Shown piece by piece: positions 1-4,678 of a stretch of DNA of 5,685 nucleotides (its first letter is position 1; each line of letters opens with the position of its first letter). The translations under genes and the position numbers were made by a program. This stretch comes from Candidatus Wallbacteria bacterium. Its GTDB lineage: Bacteria; Muiribacteriota; JAQTZZ01. Below the pieces are notes generated by a model. That model had not been told where the DNA came from. It did not search any database and saw only the letters and a list, made by a program, of their open reading frames with translations. The DNA is taken from NCBI GenBank assembly GCA_028711905.1, contig JAQTRI010000252.1, positions 1 to 5,685 of the forward strand, written 5' to 3'.

Positions 1-17
1 TCCAGAAGCTCATTCAT
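1..17 (-). CDS. Start of a downstream gene, probably ruvB (partial, 5 codons)
   Basis: On the minus strand the ruvA stop TGA (14-16) sits inside an ATGA overlap. The ATG at 15-17 opens a frame reading M-N-E-L-L before the window ends. A second ATG at 11-13, directly after the stop, opens another frame (M-S-F-W). That a coding frame continues here is inferred from the tight overlap, like those elsewhere in this operon. The identity is inferred only from the widespread gene order ruvC-ruvA-ruvB. RuvB would be the hexameric ATPase motor that works with RuvA. Five residues cannot prove this, so the symbol is left empty. Confidence 0.4.
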
Positions 18-619
18 CGCGCCAGAGCCCCCAGGAGAAGTCTGATGCGGTCTTCAAGAGGGCGGCTGTTGAAATCAGATGGCATAAGGCTCATTCCGCG
101 GCGGATCTCTTTGGAATTATAGCCGAGCGTTTTCATGGCTTCCTGAAGATCTTTGTCAGGCAGAACCCCTATATCTGCGGTTCCAGTGGCGGCAACAGAA
201 AATTCCTTGGCCACTTTATCACGCAGTTCGACCACGATGCGCTGGGATGTTTTTTCGCCCAGCCCGCTGACGCGGGACAGGGTCCGCCACTCGGAATTGA
301 TGATGGCTGAAACAATGGCCTGGCGCGGTAGCTGCGATAAAACAGCCATGGCCAGTTTCGGACCGATCTTGCTCACTGTGAGCAGTGTGCGGAACAGCCT
401 GAGATCATCTTCTTCGGCAAAACCGAACAGCTCGATTTCACCGTCAGATTCACGCGCCCGCAGGATCATCTCTGTGAACACAGTAGCTTCCTCACCCTCG
501 CGACCGACCTGATCCATGGACGAAACAGGAAAATGCAGCAAAAGACCGAAACCCCCGGCTTCCAGCAACAGTTTTCCATTCTCTTTTTTCCTGATGATTC
601 CCCTTACATACCTGAGCAT
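14..619 (-). CDS. ruvA: Holliday junction branch migration protein RuvA
   Basis: RuvA tetramers bind the four-way Holliday junction in the cytoplasm and load RuvB rings, which pump the arms during recombinational repair. The 201-residue product matches the family's usual length of about 190-205. Visible parts are: an N-terminal OB-fold domain (about 1-65, opening MLRYVRGII); an acidic loop with E57 and D59 that fits the acidic pin, followed by ELFGF; two helix-hairpin-helix motifs (around 82-93, with SKIGPK, and 117-128, with SGLGEK, leading into VVELRDK); a linker; and a C-terminal RuvB-binding helical domain (about 155-201, with LGY). The frame extends upstream to an ATG at 647-649, but the start at 619 is preferred because a perfect AGGAGGT lies 7 bases before it and the protein then begins like other RuvAs. 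It overlaps the ruvC end by 16 bases. Confidence 0.96.
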   Translation of the reverse strand: MLRYVRGIIRKKENGKLLLEAGGFGLLLHFPVSSMDQVGREGEEATVFTEMILRARESDGEIELFGFAEEDDLRLFRTLLTVSKIGPKLAMAVLSQLPRQAIVSAIINSEWRTLSRVSGLGEKTSQRIVVELRDKVAKEFSVAATGTADIGVLPDKDLQEAMKTLGYNSKEIRRGMSLMPSDFNSRPLEDRIRLLLGALAR

Positions 620-1095
620 TCGGCAAACCTCCTGTGCTGCAGGTGGCAAATTGCCAGTGCCATGGCGTCAGCCTCATCATCGACCGCTGGAACGCGTTCT
701 AAATTCAAGAGAAGCTTCATCATTTTCTGCATCTGTTTTTTATCGGCCTTGCCATAGCCGGTGAGCGTGGATTTGACCTTTGTCGGGGTGTATTCAAAAA
801 AGCGGATGTTACGGAGAGCGCTGAGCAGAACCACTACTCCCCTGGCATGAGCAACATTGATGCAGGTTTTTGCGTTGCGAGTAAAAAAAAGGCTTTCACA
901 AGCCATTTCGCCAACTCCATGCTTACTCCCGATAGATTCCAGCTTGACGAAAATCTCTTTCAGGCGGTAAGGGAATGGCAGTTCCGGGGCTGTACGAACT
1001 ACCCCTGATTCGTGAAGCAGAAACCCCCCGCTGCGCTCCCCTATGACAGCGTACCCTAAAGTAGCGAGGCCAGGATCGATGCCCAGTACAACCAT
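604..1095 (-). CDS. ruvC: Crossover junction endodeoxyribonuclease RuvC
   Basis: RuvC is the Holliday-junction resolvase: a dimer that nicks two opposing strands, using Mg2+, after RuvAB branch migration. The 163-residue product has the family's usual length and an RNase H-like fold pattern. The four expected acidic catalytic residues are present: D7 in GIDPG, E67 in ACESLFF, and D140 and D143 in the DEAD stretch before AMALAICH. Other family hallmarks are HARGVV (about 83-88), YTPTKVK (102-108), GYGKADK (113-119) and the helical segment leading to the last aspartates. The ATG at 1093-1095 shares one base with the yebC stop (TGATG), so translation is probably coupled. The 3' end overlaps ruvA by 16 bases. 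Nothing in the sequence suggests loss of function. Confidence 0.97.
   Translation of the reverse strand: MVVLGIDPGLATLGYAVIGERSGGFLLHESGVVRTAPELPFPYRLKEIFVKLESIGSKHGVGEMACESLFFTRNAKTCINVAHARGVVVLLSALRNIRFFEYTPTKVKSTLTGYGKADKKQMQKMMKLLLNLERVPAVDDEADAMALAICHLQHRRFAECSGM
627..633 (-). promoter_or_regulatory. Strong ribosome binding site that fixes the ruvA start
   Basis: On the minus strand this reads AGGAGGT, a full Shine-Dalgarno match, and ends 7 bases before the ATG at 617-619. It lies inside the last codons of ruvC. It decides against the upstream in-frame ATG at 647-649 and implies that ruvA is translated efficiently on its own, not only by coupling to ruvC. Confidence 0.85.
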
Positions 1096-1847
1096 CAGTT
1101 TTCCGCGAATTTTTCGATCAGTTTTTCATCGATCTCGAAATTGGCGTAAACATTCTGCACATCTTCATTATCTTCAAGCGAGTTCATCAGTTTGAGCATT
1201 TTTTCGGCGTCTTTGCCTTCCAGCTTGATGGTGTTTTGAGGGAGCATGGTAATCTCTGCTGACTTGATCTCAAGCCCGGCGTCTTCCAGAATTTTTCTGA
1301 CAGCATCGAGGGAAGAAGATGCTGTCGTGATCTCGAACTCGTCAGCTTCGTGGCTGATATCTTCGGCTCCGGCTTCTACGGTCAAATTCATCAGATGGTC
1401 TTCGCTGGTATTGCCTTCACCGATAATGATCAGACCTTTGCGTGAAAACATCCATCCAACGCAACCGCTTTCACCCAGATTACCGCCGTGCTTGTCAAAA
1501 GTATTTCGCACCTCTGAGGCAGTACGGTTCTTGTTGTCCGTGAGTGCCTCGACTAAGACAGCTACTCCGGATGGGCCATAACCTTCGTAGGTGATTTCGT
1601 TATAAATTTCACCCTGGATTTCTCCAGCACCACGCTTGATGGCAGTCTGCACAGTGTCTTTTGGCATATTGGCTTCTTTAGCTTTCAGGAGAATGGTGCG
1701 CAGCTTGCTGTTGGTGTCCAGTTCCTTGCCGCTCTCCCGGACAGCCACGGTAATTTCGCGGATGATTTTGGTAAAAACCTTGCCGCGTTTGGCGTCCTGG
1801 GCACCTTTGCGGTGTTTGATTGAACTCCATTTATTGTGGCCGGACAT
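1095..1847 (-). CDS. yebC: YebC/PmpR/TACO1-family protein
   Basis: The 250-residue product opens with the hallmark MSGHNKWSSIKHRKG followed by DAKRGKVFTK, and carries further family blocks: NMPKDTVQTAIKRG (about 60-73), YEGYGPSGVA (about 88-97), NKNRTASEVR (about 105-114) and F-K-GGNLGESGCVGWMF (about 117-132). Length is normal for the family. These proteins were long annotated as DNA-binding regulators (PmpR, YebC); the mitochondrial homologue TACO1 and more recent bacterial work point to a ribosome-associated role that relieves stalling at difficult sequences such as proline runs. Which role applies here cannot be read from the sequence. It is the first gene of the yebC-ruvC-ruvA operon, an arrangement seen in many bacteria. 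The start at 1847 follows an AGGGGGAA ribosome binding site (1850-1857). Confidence 0.96.
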   Translation of the reverse strand: MSGHNKWSSIKHRKGAQDAKRGKVFTKIIREITVAVRESGKELDTNSKLRTILLKAKEANMPKDTVQTAIKRGAGEIQGEIYNEITYEGYGPSGVAVLVEALTDNKNRTASEVRNTFDKHGGNLGESGCVGWMFSRKGLIIIGEGNTSEDHLMNLTVEAGAEDISHEADEFEITTASSSLDAVRKILEDAGLEIKSAEITMLPQNTIKLEGKDAEKMLKLMNSLEDNEDVQNVYANFEIDEKLIEKFAEN

Positions 1848-1880
1848 GCTTCCCCCTGTTATTGAACCTGAACTGATCGA

Positions 1881-1917
1881 ATTGGCACAATATTAACTGT
1901 TTCATCGCAGATTGGCA
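1881..1917. repeat. Two copies of ATTGGCA, 30 bases apart, over the yebC promoter
   Basis: Identical 7-base copies lie at 1881-1887 and 1911-1917. The period is 30 bases, close to three helical turns. One copy overlaps the minus-strand -35 hexamer and the other covers the predicted start site. Such phased placement would suit a repressor or activator, but a 7-base repeat can occur by chance. Confidence 0.3.
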
Positions 1918-1918
1918 A
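1890..1918 (-). promoter_or_regulatory. Sigma70-type promoter of the yebC-ruvC-ruvA operon
   Basis: On the minus strand TTGCCA (1913-1918) is followed, after an ideal 17-base spacer, by TAATAT (1890-1895). Each hexamer matches consensus at four or five positions. Transcription would start near 1883, giving a leader of about 36 bases containing the yebC ribosome binding site. This is pattern recognition by eye; no transcript data are available. Confidence 0.65.
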
Positions 1919-1977
1919 GTATCTGGAGTTGGTAGCTGGTGGGTGAAGAGGACGGGCCTCAGGAGGCGGTTTTTTTG

Positions 1978-1986
1978 TGATATAAT
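1978..1986 (+). promoter_or_regulatory. Extended -10 promoter for the gspF-pseudopilin operon
   Basis: The sequence TGATATAAT is a perfect extended -10 element (TGn plus TATAAT at 1981-1986). No -35-like hexamer is visible 15-19 bases upstream (1956-1965), which is typical of extended -10 promoters. The predicted transcription start is at about 1993, one base before the gspF ATG, so the transcript would be leaderless or nearly so. A 7-T tract (1970-1976) precedes it. Confidence 0.5.
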
Positions 1987-1993
1987 TTTGCTG

Positions 1994-3187
1994 ATGGAAA
2001 TCAGGAATTTTCGGGTTAAAGCCATGGATCGGTCCGGCGGGCAGGTGGAACTGACTGTCAGAGGCGTTGACGCAAATCAGGTGCAGGAGGAGATGGCACG
2101 CAGGCATATGCTGCCGGTCTCTATTACTGAAGAAAAGGCTTTGCTGGAACGCTTTTTCCCAGGCAGTCGCAGGCTCGGGGACTATGAACTGATCTTTTTT
2201 TTCCGTCAGCTGATGGCTATGGTTTCTGCTGGTATCACTATTGGCGAAGCGGTTAATATCCTGGCCGACAAAATCACGGACAACAAGCTGAGAGGATTGT
2301 TCGGCGAGTTGAACACAATGCTTTCCGAAGGCCGGGCGTTTTCCTATGCCCTGGAAAAATGCTCTTTCAGATTTCCGCCGCTGGTCATCAGCTTTGTATA
2401 CCAGGGGGAGCATTCAAGCGATCTGGCGATGGTGTTTGGCCGGCTCATCACATACTGGGAGAGAAAGAGGAATGCACGCCAGAAACTGATTGACGCCATG
2501 ATCTATCCGGCTGTGCTGATGGTGATCGTAGTGGGAATGCTGGCGTTTCTACTTACAGCTGTTGTACCTACATTCACAGAGGTTTTTGCCGATTTCTCGG
2601 GGCAGTTGCCATTACCTACCCGGGTGGTTATCAGCGTGTCTGATGTTATTCGCGAACATTTCTGGATAGTGCTTGCCGGCTTAGCGCTGGTGATTTTTAC
2701 TGCTCAGCGATTGATTGCCGGACACGAGGAAAAGGTCATGGATCTTGCCTCTAAGCTTCCCCTCATCAGCAGCCTGGTGAGGCTTTACGGTGTTTCTTAT
2801 TTCTCCTTAGCCATGGGTTCATTGCTTAAAGCCGGCATGAGCGTAGACGATTCTCTGGCAGTGCTGTTGACAGGGGTCTACGGGGACAAAATCGCCAGGG
2901 CTCGTGTGATTTTGAGAGGTGGACGCACACTGCGTGAAAGCTTGGAAACCATGAAAGTTTTCAATGATGTCAACCTGCAGATGATTACTGTCGGGGAAAA
3001 TACCGGAAAGTTATCCGAAATCTTCCAGAATCTTGGTGAATTTTATGAAACTGAGCTGGATTACGGCTTGCGCCGCCTGCTGGCTTTGTTTGAACCGCTC
3101 CTGATTCTTTCCATGGGAGTGCTGGTCGGATTCATTGTGCTGGCGATGTTTCTGCCGATAATCCAGATGGCTGTGCTGATGAGATGA
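1994..3187 (+). CDS. Type II secretion / type IV pilus inner-membrane platform protein (GspF/PilC family)
   Basis: GspF/PilC proteins are polytopic inner-membrane platforms that couple the cytoplasmic assembly ATPase to extraction of (pseudo)pilins from the membrane. The 397-residue product has the typical layout: a cytoplasmic N-terminus (opening MEIRNFRVKAMDRSG), then two repeated T2SSF domains. The first (about 68-191) contains FFRQLMAMVSAGITI and ends in a membrane segment at about 172-194. The second (about 267-390) contains YFSLAMGSLLKAGMSV, the VGENTGKL motif (333-340) and the final EPLL...GVLVGF membrane segment (about 367-391). Another membrane segment lies at about 222-240. The ATG at 1994 is chosen because it gives the normal family N-terminus. 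An in-frame GTG at 1943 would add 17 atypical residues. No Shine-Dalgarno precedes 1994 at usable spacing. It is the first gene of the operon and overlaps the next by ATGA. Whether it belongs to a secretion or a pilus system cannot be told here. Confidence 0.94.
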   Translation: MEIRNFRVKAMDRSGGQVELTVRGVDANQVQEEMARRHMLPVSITEEKALLERFFPGSRRLGDYELIFFFRQLMAMVSAGITIGEAVNILADKITDNKLRGLFGELNTMLSEGRAFSYALEKCSFRFPPLVISFVYQGEHSSDLAMVFGRLITYWERKRNARQKLIDAMIYPAVLMVIVVGMLAFLLTAVVPTFTEVFADFSGQLPLPTRVVISVSDVIREHFWIVLAGLALVIFTAQRLIAGHEEKVMDLASKLPLISSLVRLYGVSYFSLAMGSLLKAGMSVDDSLAVLLTGVYGDKIARARVILRGGRTLRESLETMKVFNDVNLQMITVGENTGKLSEIFQNLGEFYETELDYGLRRLLALFEPLLILSMGVLVGFIVLAMFLPIIQMAVLMR

Positions 3188-3546
3188 AAAGGACCGCATT
3201 TACCCTTATCGAACTTCTGGCAGTGCTGGCGATTATTTCTTTTCTCGTCAGCATTGTTTTCGTCAATTCCCGCCTGTTTGTCGACCGGGCCAGGGACGCG
3301 AAGGTAAAGAAGCAGCTTGATGCCCTGAGACAGTCCGTGTTTATCTTCCGCGCCGATCATCAGGGAAGGAATCCAGTGGCCCCCGGGGAACTGTATCCGG
3401 CCTATATCCGCGAAATAAACCTGACATGGCAGGGCAGCAGGGGAGAGGGTTTGATCTCATACGATCCGGCGGAAGGCGAGTTTTTGCTGGTGCTGGAAAG
3501 GGGCGAGAGTGTCGACAACCTGGGGATGGCTTATGCCGAGTATTGA
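3184..3546 (+). CDS. Pseudopilin-like protein 1 (prepilin N-terminal motif, Ala at -1)
   Basis: The 120-residue protein begins MKRTA, then FTLIELLAVLAIISFLVSIV, a class III (prepilin-type) signal with the conserved glutamate at mature position 5 (E10). The hydrophobic stretch (about 6-27) is the membrane anchor and assembly helix. It continues as an amphipathic helix (KVKKQLDALRQSVFIFRAD) and a small C-terminal domain resembling GspG-like pseudopilins (GELYPAYIREI, SYDPAEGEFLLVL). The residue before the expected cleavage site is Ala5, where most prepilins have Gly; Ala is known to be tolerated to varying degrees. The C-terminus, SVDNLGMAYAEY, looks like a degenerate form of the terminal motif of the next two proteins. 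The start overlaps gspF by ATGA and has no strong ribosome binding site, so coupling is likely. It probably forms part of a short periplasmic pseudopilus. Confidence 0.88.
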   Translation: MKRTAFTLIELLAVLAIISFLVSIVFVNSRLFVDRARDAKVKKQLDALRQSVFIFRADHQGRNPVAPGELYPAYIREINLTWQGSRGEGLISYDPAEGEFLLVLERGESVDNLGMAYAEY

Positions 3547-3973
3547 ACGAAGTGGAAGACTGAAGCAGGAGCAGGGAATGACATTTGCCGAGTTGGCGGT
3601 TTCCATGCTTATCTTAGCGGTGCTGGCGCGAGTGGCTCTCCCTGTGGCCGAGGTTTCAGCCCGCAGAATCAGGGAATGGGAGCTGAAAGCCTCTCTGCGC
3701 GAGCTGCGCTCAGCTATCGATGCCTATCACGATGTCAATCAAAAATATCCCGGCACACTGGAAGAAATGCTGGAGAAAGACCGCAGCGGACGCAAGTATC
3801 TGCGGCGCATACCGGCTGATCCGATTGCGGGAAAACGCGAATGGTTCACTGTTTCCTCGACTGATGACACTGATGATTTTATCCGGGTGTTTTCAGACCG
3901 CAATGATGTGTTTGATGTGCGTTCTACAATCAGCGACAAGTCTCTGGAAGGTACGGCATACAATGAGTGGTAA
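3533..3973 (+). CDS. Pseudopilin-like protein 2 (GspG-like)
   Basis: From the ATG at 3533 the product has 146 residues: a 15-residue charged leader ending QEQG, then MTFAELAVSMLILAVLARVA with E20 at mature position 5, giving a prepilin-type signal and membrane helix (about 16-38). The rest is GspG-like: a helix with LRELRSAIDAYHDVNQKYP (about 56-73), a LEEML turn, KYLRRIPADPIAG (about 88-100), DVRS (128-131) and the terminal SLEGTAYNEW (137-146). It aligns clearly with the next protein but has about 10 extra residues, rich in Asp, between the DP and DVRS motifs. The frame is open back to GTG 3509, but ATG 3533 has GGGGATGG just upstream (3522-3529) and gives a shorter leader. It overlaps protein 1 by 14 bases and protein 3 by 11. 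The +1 residue would be Met, not Phe. Confidence 0.87.
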   Translation: MPSIERSGRLKQEQGMTFAELAVSMLILAVLARVALPVAEVSARRIREWELKASLRELRSAIDAYHDVNQKYPGTLEEMLEKDRSGRKYLRRIPADPIAGKREWFTVSSTDDTDDFIRVFSDRNDVFDVRSTISDKSLEGTAYNEW

Positions 3974-4331
3974 TCGGGGATTCACACTGGTGGAACTGGC
4001 TGCGGTGATTGCCATTATCGGGCTTTTGTACGCGGCAGGGGTTCCGGTTTATGAAAAGGCTGTTATCAGGGCTCGTGAATCGGCTTTGCTGGAAAATCTC
4101 AAGGTGATGCGCCAGGCTATTGACCAGTATTACCGCGATAATATGGCTTACCCTGAAAAACTTGAGGATCTGGTGGAAAAGCGCTATCTCAGGCGTATTC
4201 CGGATGATCCGCTCACGGGCATGGCAGATTGGGGCACAGAGCCGTCAGGAGATGAGTTGCAGGATATTTATGATGTCAGGTCCCTGTCAAGCGATTCTTC
4301 CTTAGACGGGACATCATATTCGGAGTGGTGA
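3963..4331 (+). CDS. Pseudopilin-like protein 3 (GspG-like, canonical prepilin signal)
   Basis: The 122-residue product begins MSGNRG, then FTLVELAAVIAIIGLLYAAG, a textbook prepilin peptidase site (G6/F7, E11 at mature position 5). The helix continues through ALLENLKVMRQAIDQYYRDN (41-60). The C-terminal part carries YPEKLEDLVEKRYLRRIPDDPLTG, DVRS (104-107) and SLDGTSYSEW (113-122). This ending recalls the calcium-binding C-terminal loop of GspG major pseudopilins (a Ser/Gly/Asp-rich loop ending in W), though metal binding is inferred. It is the best candidate for the main pseudopilin of the set. The frame is open further upstream, but ATG 3963 is chosen because it starts the leader directly and follows GGAAGG (3946-3951). 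It starts within the last codons of protein 2, and the FUN14 gene begins one base after its stop. Confidence 0.9.
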   Translation: MSGNRGFTLVELAAVIAIIGLLYAAGVPVYEKAVIRARESALLENLKVMRQAIDQYYRDNMAYPEKLEDLVEKRYLRRIPDDPLTGMADWGTEPSGDELQDIYDVRSLSSDSSLDGTSYSEW

Positions 4332-4332
4332 T

Positions 4333-4659
4333 ATGGAACTTCCAGCGGAGCTGATTGCATTTTTTGCCGGCGTGGCCGGTTTCGGGGGTTTGACAGGATT
4401 TGCGGCCGGATTTGCCACCAAAAAAACCGTCAAATTGCTGGCTTTTTTTGGTGGGCTGTTTTTCATTATATTGCAGATACTGGCTTACAAAGGCATAATC
4501 ACGGTCAACTGGGAGTTTCTCCAGCAGGCAGGTGGTGGACTGCTGCGGCAGGACAGCCTGGAAAGCGGTATGAATGCTTTCCTGCGCGTGATCTCGGTCA
4601 ACCTGCCGTTTGCCGGCGCTTTTGGCGCAGGTTTCTGGTTCGGGCTGAAAAAGGGATGA
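4333..4659 (+). CDS. FUN14-family small membrane protein
   Basis: The 108-residue protein is hydrophobic and glycine-rich, with predicted membrane segments at about 7-28, 34-52 and 88-105. The pattern GFAAGFATKKTVKLLAFFGG (residues 22-41) followed by FFIILQILAYKGIITVNW (43-60), and the ending LPFAGAFGAGFWFGLKKG, match the FUN14 domain as I know it from bacterial, archaeal and eukaryotic members. In eukaryotes FUNDC1 is a mitochondrial outer-membrane mitophagy receptor; the role of prokaryotic FUN14 proteins is essentially unknown. No N-terminal LIR-type extension is present, as expected for a bacterium. The start has GGAG (4322-4325) seven bases upstream and lies one base after the pseudopilin 3 stop, so it is very probably co-expressed with the pilus genes. 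I infer an inner-membrane location; any direct role in pseudopilus assembly is a guess. Confidence 0.82.
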   Translation: MELPAELIAFFAGVAGFGGLTGFAAGFATKKTVKLLAFFGGLFFIILQILAYKGIITVNWEFLQQAGGGLLRQDSLESGMNAFLRVISVNLPFAGAFGAGFWFGLKKG

Positions 4660-4678
4660 GAGTTATAGCGGAGGATGC

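Noticed and set aside
153..512. A 119-codon open frame on the plus strand opposite ruvA.
   Set aside because: It is Ser/Arg-rich, typical of the antisense frame of a real gene, and ruvA is certain on the other strand.
1956..1976. A hairpin GCCT-CAGG-AGGC followed by two G and seven T, resembling a rho-independent terminator on the plus strand.
   Set aside because: The stem is only 4 base pairs and no plus-strand gene lies upstream to need termination. The T tract is more simply the sequence upstream of the extended -10 element.
1943..1993. An upstream GTG start that would extend the GspF/PilC protein by 17 residues.
   Set aside because: The added residues (MKRTGLRRRFFCDIILL) do not resemble the family N-terminus, upstream Shine-Dalgarno support is poor (GGAG 15 bases away), and the promoter element lies inside this stretch.
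1859..2413. A 184-codon open frame on the minus strand across the intergenic region and the start of gspF.
   Set aside because: The translation has low-complexity, non-family composition and lies antisense to the well-supported gspF; it would also cover both promoters.
3720..3962. An upstream extension of pseudopilin 3 within the pseudopilin 2 gene.
   Set aside because: It would put about 80 residues before the prepilin signal, destroying its function, and it is the out-of-frame reading of protein 2.
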